A stretch of DNA of 22,069 nt. It comes from a virus. Both the position numbers and the translations under genes were made by a program. The first letter of the stretch is position 1. Each line of letters begins with the position of its first letter. Positions 12,919 through 21,931 of this stretch are shown here, piece by piece. The stretch is from IMG/VR virus record IMGVR_UViG_3300024344_000145, positions 1 to 22,069 of that record. The stretch is one strand, 5' to 3'. The notes beneath the pieces are model-generated. The model was not told the DNA's origin and did not search any database. It saw only the letters and a program-made list of their open reading frames with translations.

Positions 12919-15303
12919 ATGTCTGTAAACCCTAATGCAAGAATAGTTCTAACTGCTGATGGTAAACAAGTTAGTAATACCATACGTCAAGTTAAAGGTG
13001 AACTTACATCTTTAGGAACTGTATCAAAAACTACTACAGATAAATCTGCAACTGGTATGGCAAAATACAAGGCTTCCATTGCAGGAGCATCGCAACAAAC
13101 TAAACAACTTCAAGTAAATACAAGAATGCTTGCAACTGGAATGATAGGTCTTGGAACTGGTATAGCTGCTGCATATACATCAATTAGTAACCTGGCAAAA
13201 GCTACAGCAAGATTAGAAAAAGCAGAAGTGGCTGTGATGCGTATTGAAGATCAGATTGCAACTTTACGTCAAAGAATGAATACAATGACACAAAGAGGTC
13301 AACAAGGAACTGAAAAATATATTGTTACAGCTCAAAAATTAAAAACAGCATTAACTGATTTAGCTATCAAAGAAAAAGATGTTGAGATTAATGCAGGATT
13401 AGTTCAAGATACTTACATTCTATTTTCCACATCTGTGCTAAATACAGCAGTATCATCTTTATTCATTTTACAATCATCTCTCAGAGGTGTAACAAAAGCA
13501 GGAGTTGCAAACAAATTGATGATGTTAACATCAATTCCAGTTATCAAAGCACAATCAGGTGCAATGATTACATGGGGTAGAGCATCTATATTTACTGCAA
13601 CAGGAATCAAAGGTGTAAGTGCAGCACTATGGGCTTTGATGAGAGCTCATCCATATCTCTTAGCAATAGGTGCAGCGTTTCTAGCTTGGGAATTAAATAC
13701 AGCAAATCTTCGAGGTGAGGTTGAAAAATTAGCAGGCACTAATCTTGGTTTAACAGATAATTTAATGAAATTAACTGAACAATCTACAGATGCTGATAAA
13801 ACATCTAGTTCATTTAAAACTACATTAGATGGATTAAATCAAACTGGTGAACAAACATCTACAACATTTCAACAAGCAGGAACATCTGTCATGTCGTTTG
13901 GTACTGCAGTTGGCACAGCAAAACAATCAATCATTGATTATATGTTAGCAGAAGAGGATGCATTAGCAGCATATTCAGAATCATGGCAAGCTATGATCAA
14001 AAGAATAAAGGATATGGAAAAAGATCTTCCAGGTTCATATGAAAGCGGTCAAATGGGTGTTGAAAGACAATTAGGTTTCTCAATTTCAGAGCTCAAAGAA
14101 GTACACGGTATCTTACAACAACAAAACAAAGAAGCTTTGATTATGAATGATTTACAACAAAAATTCACAGGTTTAGTTGGTTCAGGTATGCAACTTGAAG
14201 AAGCTAGATTGTTATTAATAAAAGCAGAAGAACAAGCACTAAGAGTTAATCTAGGTACAAGTCAAGATGCTTTAGAAGTAGTTAAAGAAGAACTAAGATT
14301 AAGAAAACAACTACTTGATGTTGTAATTGCTGAACAACAAGAATTAAAAAAAAACGATAAAATAGCAACAAAAATTGATACGGCATTAATTGAATTTAGA
14401 GAGGAATTTGCACAAGATGTTCTTGGTGTTGGTTCATTAAAAAAAGCAGGGTTAGGGTTTCATACAAAAGCAGAAATGGATATGGTACGTGATGCTACTG
14501 TATCAAATATTGTAAGAGAATTAGAAAAAGCAGAAGCAGGCAATTATAATATTTCAATTGATAAAACCACTGGTAAGGTAACAAGAAATGTACAACTAAA
14601 GAGATGGAATTACGCCGCTTTAGCTTCACTAAATACTGGTTTATCTGTAAAAGGTTCATCCTGGTTACAAGATCCTAGTAGATTGCCTGCACAAGCCACA
14701 ATCACAGGATTTGGTCAAGGAAATATGGATTACATGACACGTTCACAACAAGCTTTAGCTCAAGGTGTAGGTGGTGGTTATGGTGCAGCAATTCAAAATT
14801 ATGCACAAGAATTTGAAAGAATACACAGTAGTGGTTCATTGGCAGGACATGGTGCAGCACAAGCATTAGGAAGGGCTGCATGGGGTAGAGAACAACAATG
14901 GAATATGATATCATCTGCAGGCGGTGTTAATTTTCCACATTATCAAAATATGGTTTTAGAAGAATATAGATCTGGTTTTGCTCCAATAAAGGTCAAACTA
15001 CAAGAAGACTTACAAAAACTACATGATATGACAAAATACAGACATGTAGGTGAAAGACAAATGCATTCTTGGGCATTGAATGCAAGATTTGCTGCAATGA
15101 CACAAATTAATAAAATTATAGATGCATCAAATGCAAAGAAAACAGAATTAATGGGTAGAGCATCTAGTTATGCAGATGATTTAGGAATAACAACTGAACA
15201 GGCCTATAGTAACATGAGAGGTAATGAATGGGGTGAACAATCAATGAAAGACCAAATTTCATTTTTACAAAGACAAGAAGCTATGAGTACAGGTGTTGTT
15301 TAG
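12919..15303 (+). CDS. tape measure protein
   Basis: The 794-aa, Ala/Gln/Thr-rich protein has the typical tape measure layout. It has an N-terminal helical region (residues 1-65), a hydrophobic segment at 70-90 (MLATGMIGLGTGIAAAYTS), a coiled coil at about 95-155 (RIEDQIATLRQRMN), hydrophobic stretches at 165-187 and 234-258, and a long helical C-terminal half. It sets tail length; by the usual 1.5 angstrom per residue, 794 residues predict about 120 nm. No lytic domain was found, unlike many bacterial phage tape measures. It is the longest gene in the window and ends in TAG directly followed by the TTG of the hub gene. Confidence 0.85.
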   Translation: MSVNPNARIVLTADGKQVSNTIRQVKGELTSLGTVSKTTTDKSATGMAKYKASIAGASQQTKQLQVNTRMLATGMIGLGTGIAAAYTSISNLAKATARLEKAEVAVMRIEDQIATLRQRMNTMTQRGQQGTEKYIVTAQKLKTALTDLAIKEKDVEINAGLVQDTYILFSTSVLNTAVSSLFILQSSLRGVTKAGVANKLMMLTSIPVIKAQSGAMITWGRASIFTATGIKGVSAALWALMRAHPYLLAIGAAFLAWELNTANLRGEVEKLAGTNLGLTDNLMKLTEQSTDADKTSSSFKTTLDGLNQTGEQTSTTFQQAGTSVMSFGTAVGTAKQSIIDYMLAEEDALAAYSESWQAMIKRIKDMEKDLPGSYESGQMGVERQLGFSISELKEVHGILQQQNKEALIMNDLQQKFTGLVGSGMQLEEARLLLIKAEEQALRVNLGTSQDALEVVKEELRLRKQLLDVVIAEQQELKKNDKIATKIDTALIEFREEFAQDVLGVGSLKKAGLGFHTKAEMDMVRDATVSNIVRELEKAEAGNYNISIDKTTGKVTRNVQLKRWNYAALASLNTGLSVKGSSWLQDPSRLPAQATITGFGQGNMDYMTRSQQALAQGVGGGYGAAIQNYAQEFERIHSSGSLAGHGAAQALGRAAWGREQQWNMISSAGGVNFPHYQNMVLEEYRSGFAPIKVKLQEDLQKLHDMTKYRHVGERQMHSWALNARFAAMTQINKIIDASNAKKTELMGRASSYADDLGITTEQAYSNMRGNEWGEQSMKDQISFLQRQEAMSTGVV

Positions 15304-16980
15304 TTGGCATTACCATCAGGCTTTGATCCAAATCCATTAGCCCCTAAAATTTTAATTCATGATACAAGTGGTGTATTACAATACACATACGAAACATCTG
15401 CAACTAACACATCACCTACACAAGATTTTGAATTAGCAGGAATGACTATGCATCTTGGTGTAAATGCAGATTACGGTACTTGTGTTTTATTAATCAATGA
15501 TAATAACAATACTTTGACTGATACAAGTCTAAGAAAAGCGGCCAAGATTAAACGTCAATGGACTGTACAAGTATATCTTGGAAAATCATCTAGTTCACTT
15601 AACAGATATTTTTATGGTAAGATATTCACTACAACTGTTAGAAGGCCTAAAACAAACTTACAACAAATTATGATAACTGCAGTTGGATGGGGTGTAACTT
15701 TGAAAGATAGGGTTACAAATATGAAAAGATACCAAGCAAAAACAGCAGATGGTATTACAGTTGATACAACTGATAATGCAGCCAAAATATCAGAATTAGT
15801 CAAAGATTTGGTTGAAGATACTGATCATCTTGCAGATACAGGTCTAACAACACCTGATAATATTGGTGTAGGTCAAGTAGCAGACACTGATATCAAACTT
15901 GCAAATGTTCAAGAAAACTTTGGTACTATGGCCTCTTCAATCTCAAAATTAGCTACTGCAGGAAATATGACCTGGGGTGTTGATCCTGATAGAGATTTAA
16001 TTTTAAGAGATCCTACAGAGCATGATTCTGGTTTTCTATTTACAAATAATGTAGATGGTTATGATTCACAAAACTGGACTGTAGGTAAATTGGGTTTTCT
16101 AAGAAATACATTAACTGAATGGACTGATGCTAGTTATGAAACAGCCTATTCAATACTACATGGAATAGGTTCAAACAAAGACACAAAAGATATTTCAATA
16201 ACAGGTTCAGAGAATGCTACACGTTCATCAAATACGTCATGGATTGCAATACCATTTACACCAAATGTAGATAACATCGCAAGATTTGCATTAAAGCTTG
16301 CAAAGAATGGTACGCCGCCATCAGATGCACAATTTGAAATAATTGGTGCAGATTCATCAGGAAACCCAAATAGAAATGATATTCGTATTGCAATGACTGT
16401 AGCAAAGGAATTTCTACAGGCCTTAACAGGTACTGCAACTTTTAAAGAAATTGGATTTGATAAATTCTCTATCAATCCACTAGACAAACTATTTCTTGTA
16501 GTGCATCAAAATGGTGATTCATTAGATAACTTTACTTTTGATTATCAAACAGGAACTGGTACATTTTATACATCATCTGATGGTGATACCTGGGCTAGTG
16601 CAACAGGTAATTTCTCACTTCGAACTTATGTCAATAAGGCCATAAATATTATCTTAGAAAATACAGCAGCAAAACGAAGGTATGGTACTAGAGAAAAGGT
16701 TTTGACTTTTGGAAATGGGTTACATGAAGCTACAGCTAGAGAAGCTTTACTACAAGCAGGCCAAATTCTAGGTCTTGAAAGAAGAGTATATTCAAATGTT
16801 ATAATATCGCCGCCAACTGATAGAATACCTTTAGCAAAATATTGCAGAATACAAGATGTAAAAACTGGACTTGACATTAAAGCAAATATAATTTCAATTG
16901 ATGTTGAAATGATTGCAACTAGAAAAACAGCATTAGGTGCAACATTTGTGTCATTAGGTTTAGAGGAGATCCACTATTGA
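15304..16980 (+). CDS. baseplate hub / tail-tip protein with inserted beta domain
   Basis: The 558-aa protein follows the tape measure. The first 290 residues fit a hub fold (gp27/Tal-like): TAVGWGVTLKDRV near 125-137, a helix at 160-172, and MTWGVDPDRDLILRDP at 222-237. Residues about 300-445 look like an inserted beta-sandwich (WIAIPFTP, FDKFSINPLDKLFLVVHQ, then FYTSSDGDTWASATG), a form seen in extracellular carbohydrate-binding modules. The hub resumes at AAKRRYGTREKVLTF (455-469) and ends with the strand VEMIATRKTALGATFV. The start is TTG immediately after the tape measure stop; the stop overlaps the next TTG. Confidence 0.65.
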   Translation: MALPSGFDPNPLAPKILIHDTSGVLQYTYETSATNTSPTQDFELAGMTMHLGVNADYGTCVLLINDNNNTLTDTSLRKAAKIKRQWTVQVYLGKSSSSLNRYFYGKIFTTTVRRPKTNLQQIMITAVGWGVTLKDRVTNMKRYQAKTADGITVDTTDNAAKISELVKDLVEDTDHLADTGLTTPDNIGVGQVADTDIKLANVQENFGTMASSISKLATAGNMTWGVDPDRDLILRDPTEHDSGFLFTNNVDGYDSQNWTVGKLGFLRNTLTEWTDASYETAYSILHGIGSNKDTKDISITGSENATRSSNTSWIAIPFTPNVDNIARFALKLAKNGTPPSDAQFEIIGADSSGNPNRNDIRIAMTVAKEFLQALTGTATFKEIGFDKFSINPLDKLFLVVHQNGDSLDNFTFDYQTGTGTFYTSSDGDTWASATGNFSLRTYVNKAINIILENTAAKRRYGTREKVLTFGNGLHEATAREALLQAGQILGLERRVYSNVIISPPTDRIPLAKYCRIQDVKTGLDIKANIISIDVEMIATRKTALGATFVSLGLEEIHY

Positions 16981-18077
16981 GCTACGATATTAACAACTAT
17001 ATCAAAAGAGTTGGAAATCAGGATAGAAGTGATATCAATAAAATCTTAGAAGCATTACAAGAGATTAATCCATCTATTGAACAAGATGCTCTAAAAGAGA
17101 AAATTGCTTTATCACCAGAAGTTCGTGAAAAAACTACATCTGTCATAACAGGTGCATCTGCAACACATAGCCCAAAACGTACAAAGGAACAAAAGATGTT
17201 TACAAGATATTTCACATCTCAGCCTACTTACCCATTAACACATACAACAGAAGGCACATTATCATTTCCTGAAACATCAACAAAGTATGGTGGAAGGGCT
17301 GTCTTTGATGGTTCACAATATATTACAATAGGCCACAATGCACAGATTGACCTTACAACAGATGTTGATGCAGGATTGATATTTTGGTTCAAATCTGAAA
17401 TTAATACATTAGGTACTATGGGTATATTTTCAAAAAAGGACTCTGCTACAGATGCAAATCCAGGCTTTGAAACATACTTTTCAGGTAATCCAAACCCTGA
17501 TTATTATGCAGATGATTTTGATGCTACACAATTTGACCAAACTGTAGAACCTGAGAAAATCAATGTAAAGTTAGGTGATGGTTCAAGCTCAGTCACATTA
17601 TCAAAAGAATCAGCTAGTATGTTTGATGGAAACTGGCATTCTGTTTGTGTTAATATCAATCAAAATAATATAGTTGAAGACTTTCATGCAGATAACTTTG
17701 ATACAGATGATTTCAACAATGAGTTAGAACTTCCTACTGTAGAGTTATTTTTAGATAAAACTAGTATAGGATCTACATCAATATCCTTAGGATCATTAAC
17801 AAATTCACTAGATGCGATAATTGGTGCTAGGCAAAGAAGCGTAGTTGATGAGGATTACGATACTACGCAATTTGATTCGTCTAACTATAACAACTCATTA
17901 TCCACAAATGAGACTAAATTGATAGGTTCTTTGGCCTATATGTTCTATCGTGGAAAGCCATTTTCCTCATCAGAGATAACAGCATTTCATGATAATGCAC
18001 GTATAGGCACAGATAATGAGAAAACATCACTTCACTTTGTATTCAATGATACACCAAACTCTAATGCATCGTTCTAA
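16977..18077 (+). CDS. LamG-like lectin-domain tail adhesin
   Basis: The 366-aa protein starts at a TTG overlapping the hub stop (TTGA). Residues 1-60 form a helical N-terminus probably used for attachment to the baseplate. Residues about 100-345 are a concanavalin/LamG jelly roll: YGGRAVFDGSQYITIGHN, AGLIFWFKSE, GIFSKKD, FDGNWHSVCVNI, LDAIIGARQ and then GSLAYMFYRGKPFS. These match the strand order of LamG-type domains, which bind glycans, often with calcium. Three acidic-aromatic inserts (176-188, 236-248, 292-305) interrupt the fold. Likely a receptor-binding or host-attachment protein. Confidence 0.65.
   Translation: MSYDINNYIKRVGNQDRSDINKILEALQEINPSIEQDALKEKIALSPEVREKTTSVITGASATHSPKRTKEQKMFTRYFTSQPTYPLTHTTEGTLSFPETSTKYGGRAVFDGSQYITIGHNAQIDLTTDVDAGLIFWFKSEINTLGTMGIFSKKDSATDANPGFETYFSGNPNPDYYADDFDATQFDQTVEPEKINVKLGDGSSSVTLSKESASMFDGNWHSVCVNINQNNIVEDFHADNFDTDDFNNELELPTVELFLDKTSIGSTSISLGSLTNSLDAIIGARQRSVVDEDYDTTQFDSSNYNNSLSTNETKLIGSLAYMFYRGKPFSSSEITAFHDNARIGTDNEKTSLHFVFNDTPNSNASF
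17502..17891 (+). repeat. three Asp/Phe insert motifs in the LamG-like adhesin
   Basis: The motifs YYADDFDATQFDQ (17502-17540), FHADNFDTDDFNN (17682-17720) and EDYDTTQFDSSNYN (17850-17891) are spaced about 56-60 residues apart and share D-x-D/F-x-x-x-F-D/N features. They sit in loops between jelly-roll strands. They may bind calcium or surround the ligand site; that is inference. Confidence 0.55.
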
Positions 18078-18080
18078 TAC

Positions 18081-18110
18081 TTCTTGTATTTTTAAACGGT
18101 AAATCACCAT
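18081..18110 (+). promoter_or_regulatory. late-type box TTCTT, unit 9
   Basis: TTCTT at 18081-18085 lies 3 nt after the LamG stop, preceded by ATAC, and 30 nt before ATG 18111; TATTTTTAAA follows. Confidence 0.5.
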
Positions 18111-18452
18111 ATGGTCGAGAATTATGTCAAAATTATAGGCGATGCTACAGGTGCAAAAGGGCAAAATGTAGAATGGTTCGCAACAGACCTAAAATCAGAA
18201 ATGACTGAACAGTTTGCAGCAGCCAAATTTCGTATCACATTAGCAGTTTCTGCAGCGGTATCAGTACAAATAACACTTGATTCAGGTACTACCTGGTTAG
18301 CACTAAATGAGGGTTCAGCACTAGTTGCCGATGCAATTTACATGTTCGATGTAGGTGTTAGACAAACAGATAACTTCAATATGAGGACAACAGATTCAAG
18401 CGGATGTACGATCCGTAGATGTGCCGTGAGTGAAGTTTCGATGGAAGGTTAG
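18111..18452 (+). CDS. hypothetical small beta-rich virion protein
   Basis: The 113-aa protein has alternating strands (FRITLAVSAAVSVQITLDSG, then IYMFDVGVRQTDNFNMRTT) consistent with one beta-sandwich. The stretch LDSGTTWLALNEG and the C-terminal half resemble small virion or fibre-associated proteins of marine tailed viruses. It is the first gene of a new late-box unit after the adhesin, so it probably belongs to the baseplate or fibre. No family named. Confidence 0.55.
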   Translation: MVENYVKIIGDATGAKGQNVEWFATDLKSEMTEQFAAAKFRITLAVSAAVSVQITLDSGTTWLALNEGSALVADAIYMFDVGVRQTDNFNMRTTDSSGCTIRRCAVSEVSMEG

Positions 18453-18453
18453 A

Positions 18454-18579
18454 ATGGCCTCTTATCCGCCTCAAAGATATGCACGTTCAGGTGGTAAATT
18501 ATACCAGTTCAAACTAGGTGAATTTAGCCGATATAACTTCATGGCAGCCAATTTCTCAGCAAACTACAACACCAGTTAA
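18454..18579 (+). CDS. hypothetical microprotein (41 aa)
   Basis: An ATG 1 nt after the preceding stop opens 41 codons rich in Tyr, Phe and Arg (MASYPPQRYARSGGKLYQF...), ending NYNTS. The frame is bounded by the next gene's late box. Net charge is positive. It might be a short fibre linker or a fibre-attachment peptide, but there is no direct evidence of function. Confidence 0.5.
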   Translation: MASYPPQRYARSGGKLYQFKLGEFSRYNFMAANFSANYNTS

Positions 18580-18582
18580 TAC

Positions 18583-18613
18583 TTCCTTAATTTAATTTTG
18601 GTAGAATGTCTTT
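18583..18613 (+). promoter_or_regulatory. late-type box variant TTCCT, unit 10
   Basis: TTCCT at 18583-18587, preceded by ATAC, lies 31 nt before ATG 18614, followed by TAATTTAATTTT. This is the one TTCCT variant; its flank and spacing still match the set. It would drive the fibre genes to the end of the window. Confidence 0.45.
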
Positions 18614-19225
18614 ATGGCCTTTGATACAATTACAGGAGCAATCGCTTCAACTTCAACAAAATTTGGCGGTGAAGCACTAAACAAGATTTCTAACTGGCTG
18701 AATGCAGGCGGTTCAGAAGTTGCAAATATCAAAGATGATGATATCACAATAGCAGATCCTTCTGATACAACAAAGAAATGTAGATTAGATGCAGGAGCAA
18801 TAACTGCAGGAAATACCAGGGTTTTGAATGTACCAGATAGAGATATCCCAACTACAGCTTACAATGAAATTATAATTTTAGCATGCTCAGATGAGACTAC
18901 AGCTTTGACTGCAGGGACTGATAAAGTGAAATTTAGAATGCCATTTGCATTTTATGTTACAGGTGTATCCGCATCATTATCAACTGCAGGAACTGGTGCA
19001 GATTTACTCACAGTGGATATTAATGAAACAGGAACATCTATCCTCAGTACCCTCATCACTTTGGATGCTACAGAAACGACCAGTACGACAGCAGCTACTG
19101 CAGCAGTCATATCTGATGCAAGTATAGCAGCAGATGCTGAGATTTCTGTAGACATTGATCAAATCGATACTGATGGGGTATCAAAAGGACTCAAGGTAAA
19201 AATCGAAGGTTATAGGACAGCGTGA
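18614..19225 (+). CDS. fibre-type virion protein
   Basis: The 203-aa protein has two parts. The N-terminal 80 residues include DDITIADPSDTTKKCRLDAG and TRVLNVPDRDIP, a beta-repeat start seen in trimeric fibre proteins. The C-terminal 115 residues read ACSDETTALTAGTDKVKFRM, then GVSASLSTAGTGADLLTVDIN, then ISVDIDQIDTDGVSKGLKV, a beta-sandwich common at the ends of tail fibres of marine tailed viruses. The likely role is receptor contact or fibre assembly. The start is ATG 18614, supported by the box spacing. The family is recognised from pattern only. Confidence 0.6.
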   Translation: MAFDTITGAIASTSTKFGGEALNKISNWLNAGGSEVANIKDDDITIADPSDTTKKCRLDAGAITAGNTRVLNVPDRDIPTTAYNEIIILACSDETTALTAGTDKVKFRMPFAFYVTGVSASLSTAGTGADLLTVDINETGTSILSTLITLDATETTSTTAATAAVISDASIAADAEISVDIDQIDTDGVSKGLKVKIEGYRTA

Positions 19226-19231
19226 CACCAA

Positions 19232-20911
19232 ATGGTATTTGGTAATTTAGCAACAGGTTATTGGCTTTTCAAAGAAGTCTCAGGTGGTGGTGATGGTGGA
19301 GCTGCGCCATTTTGGGTTGAACTTGGAAGAAAAACATTAACAGGTACATCAGATACTATAGATGTCGCAGGTCATAATTGGGTTGAATATGCAGGCGATA
19401 TTGACATAGACACAGGCAATACCAACTTAAGTTTTCATATAGAATCTGGAACAAACGGTGCTAAAGGATATATTGATTTAACAAGTGTTTCAGATACACA
19501 ATGGGTTTTAAGATTTGAAAAAGTTAATTTTTCAACAATCAATACTTATGGTGAAATGTGGCTTGGATTATCAAGTATAACATCAGCAAACGGTGCTAAT
19601 TCAGGTTCAATGGTTGCAGCTAGACCTAGTGATTATGGTGATTCAGATGATTATTTAGCAGTTCAAAGTTTCAATAGTTCAACTACAGAAGTTACAGGTA
19701 ATGAAGTTAGACCTGATTATTCAACAGGAGTAGATTATGATATTGAGATAAAAAGGACATCAGCTACAGCAGTTGAAGCAAAATTATACACTGATAATTT
19801 TGGTACATTAGTTGGAACATCTTCAAGCACTATAAGTGGAACAACAGGTTTAAGATATTTGTTTGTAGGTAGTAGGCATAATACAGGTGCAGGAAACACA
19901 AACACAAACTTTGCAGGAACAATTGAAAGTGTAAAATTCTGGAATGATACAAACGACATATCTGGCACTCCAACTTTATCAGAATCGTTTAGTGGATTAA
20001 CAGCAAAACCATACATGATGGTATTAGGACACGTATTTTCTAGTGGCGATATAAATAGATTAACAAGATTTAATTCAGATACAGGAAATAATTATGCCAA
20101 TAGATATAGTTCAAACGGTGGTAGTGATTCTACAAGTACGTCAGGTAGTACCCTTTTCACAAATAGCACAGGAGCTCAACTTTCAGAATTTGGTGTAGCA
20201 CATATTATTAATACAGCAGATCAAGAAAAATTAATGGTTAGTCATGCAATAGGTCAAGGTGGTGCAGGAGCAGGAAATGATCCTGATAGACGAGAAACCG
20301 TAGGAAAATGGGCAAATACATCAGATAATATAACAAGTGTTAATGGTTATAATTCAGATACAGGAGATTATGCAAGTGGTTCGGAAGTTGTTGTATTAGG
20401 GTGTGATCCAGATGATACAGAAGGTACATCAGTATGGGAAGAATTAGCTAGTAATGATGAAAGCTCTGGAACAAACACATCAACATTCACAGCTAAAAAA
20501 TATCTTTGGGTTCAGTTTAAAGTAGAAAATTCTGGAAGCATACAACCTGAATTAATCTTAGGTTCAGGTGGTTCTATTGATACAGGTAATAATTTTTCAA
20601 CGAGAGTGTACTCTGCTGATATAGGTAGTTCTGACGTTACTAGAACATCACAAGATAGTATAGAAACAGAACGAGCTTCAACAGCACCTATATTTATGAA
20701 TTTTTTTATTATTAATAAATCAGATAAGGAGAAACTATGTATTGGCGAAGCTATATCACAAGAAAGTGCAGGAGCAGGCAACGCACCTGTTAGATGGGAA
20801 ATAGTAGGTAAGTGGGCAAACACATCAGCTCAAGCAAATATTTTAGGCTTTAAAGATTCAGGTTCAGGTTCTTTTGCAACAAGTTCATTAAAAGTATGGG
20901 GTTTTGACTAA
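19232..20911 (+). CDS. large fibre / adhesin protein with jelly roll and two copies of a repeated domain
   Basis: The 559-aa protein has a short hydrophobic, Gly-rich N-terminus (VSGGGDGGAAPFW), then a jelly roll (about 50-240) with WVLRFEKVNFST and DYDIEIKRTSATAVEAKLY, like sugar-binding domains. Two copies of a domain of about 150 aa follow, at residues about 250-392 and 400-559. Each has NNYANRYSSNGG or an equivalent and GKWANTS near the end (358-364 and 526-532). The repeats are also found in the next two genes. Ser/Thr/Gly/Asn-rich composition is typical of extracellular adhesins. Function: probably a host-binding fibre. It starts 6 nt after the previous stop without a late box, so it is probably co-transcribed. 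Confidence 0.6.
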   Translation: MVFGNLATGYWLFKEVSGGGDGGAAPFWVELGRKTLTGTSDTIDVAGHNWVEYAGDIDIDTGNTNLSFHIESGTNGAKGYIDLTSVSDTQWVLRFEKVNFSTINTYGEMWLGLSSITSANGANSGSMVAARPSDYGDSDDYLAVQSFNSSTTEVTGNEVRPDYSTGVDYDIEIKRTSATAVEAKLYTDNFGTLVGTSSSTISGTTGLRYLFVGSRHNTGAGNTNTNFAGTIESVKFWNDTNDISGTPTLSESFSGLTAKPYMMVLGHVFSSGDINRLTRFNSDTGNNYANRYSSNGGSDSTSTSGSTLFTNSTGAQLSEFGVAHIINTADQEKLMVSHAIGQGGAGAGNDPDRRETVGKWANTSDNITSVNGYNSDTGDYASGSEVVVLGCDPDDTEGTSVWEELASNDESSGTNTSTFTAKKYLWVQFKVENSGSIQPELILGSGGSIDTGNNFSTRVYSADIGSSDVTRTSQDSIETERASTAPIFMNFFIINKSDKEKLCIGEAISQESAGAGNAPVRWEIVGKWANTSAQANILGFKDSGSGSFATSSLKVWGFD

Positions 20912-21930
20912 TGGCTTGGGAGAAATTAGGAACTACAAGTGTCGGTGGAACTGCAATAACAAATACCTCATGGAAGGAATTAGGAAGAACTACACTAGGT
21001 TCAGCAGGGGATTCAATTAATGTAGCAAGTTTTGCTGCTAAAGACAACCTTATGATTTTAACCCATGCAATTCAAGATGGTGTTATAATTCCAAGTTATC
21101 AATTCAATGGTGATACAGGTAATAATTATGCGATAAGATATAATTTAAATTATGGTTCAGATGGTACAGCAGGATCACAGGGTAAAATACAATGGTCAAA
21201 CGCAGGATCAGCACATGATAATTTTGGTGTAGGTCAAGTAGCTAATGTTGCAGCACAAGAAAAATTAGTTATACAAAGTGCTATGAAATCAGCAACAGGT
21301 GCAGGAAACGCACCTGATAGTGAAGAAAATATAGGAAAATGGGCTAATACATCAAATCAAATAACAACTGTTAATGTAATGAATACACAATCAGGCGACT
21401 TTGCAACAGGAAGTGAAGTAGTCGTACTAGGATTTGATAATGATGAAGCTGATTCAGGTACAAACTTTTGGCAAGAGTTAGTTTACAAAGATTTAGATTC
21501 ATCAAATTTAACAACAGGTACTTTTACTGCAAAAAAATATCTTATGGTTAAATTAGGTGTTTATACAGGTGGAACTACTGACCATAGATTAAGATTTAAT
21601 GGTGATAGCGGTTCAAACTATTCTAATATACGTTCAGATGGTGGTGGTAGTGGTAGTGATTCTACAAGCCAATCTAGCATACCATACGACAGAGCAAATA
21701 AAGATAACCTAAGTACCATTTTTATTATTAATAAATCAGATAAAGAAAAACTAGCCCTTAATGAAACTATATCAGGAGCAGGAACAGGTGCAAGCACAGC
21801 TCCCGGTCGCAGAGAAATGTGTTACAAATGGGCTAATACATCAGCACAAATTACAGAAATATCATTATTAAAAAATAGTGGAACTGATTTAATTTCACCT
21901 TCATTTATACAGGTGTTTGGAGCAGATTAA
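20911..21930 (+). CDS. fibre / adhesin protein with two copies of the repeated domain
   Basis: The ATG overlaps the previous stop (TAATG, 20909-20913). The 339-aa protein consists almost entirely of two domain copies, at residues about 20-175 and 186-339. Each has ELGRTTL or QELVYKD at its start, a NYAIRY or NYSNIRS region, and IGKWANTS or YKWANTS near its end. Segment FIINKSDKEKL (270-280) is identical to one in the previous protein. It starts MAWEKLG, as does the next gene (MAWERL), so the family has been copied at gene level. Confidence 0.6.
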   Translation: MAWEKLGTTSVGGTAITNTSWKELGRTTLGSAGDSINVASFAAKDNLMILTHAIQDGVIIPSYQFNGDTGNNYAIRYNLNYGSDGTAGSQGKIQWSNAGSAHDNFGVGQVANVAAQEKLVIQSAMKSATGAGNAPDSEENIGKWANTSNQITTVNVMNTQSGDFATGSEVVVLGFDNDEADSGTNFWQELVYKDLDSSNLTTGTFTAKKYLMVKLGVYTGGTTDHRLRFNGDSGSNYSNIRSDGGGSGSDSTSQSSIPYDRANKDNLSTIFIINKSDKEKLALNETISGAGTGASTAPGRREMCYKWANTSAQITEISLLKNSGTDLISPSFIQVFGAD

Positions 21931-21931
21931 A

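Noticed and set aside
16146-16487. 113-aa minus-strand frame
   Set aside because: Antisense to the hub gene in which the + strand frame is continuous and domain-like; no independent support.
19735-20016. 93-aa minus-strand frame
   Set aside because: Antisense to Ser/Thr/Gly repeat coding DNA, where long shadow frames are common.
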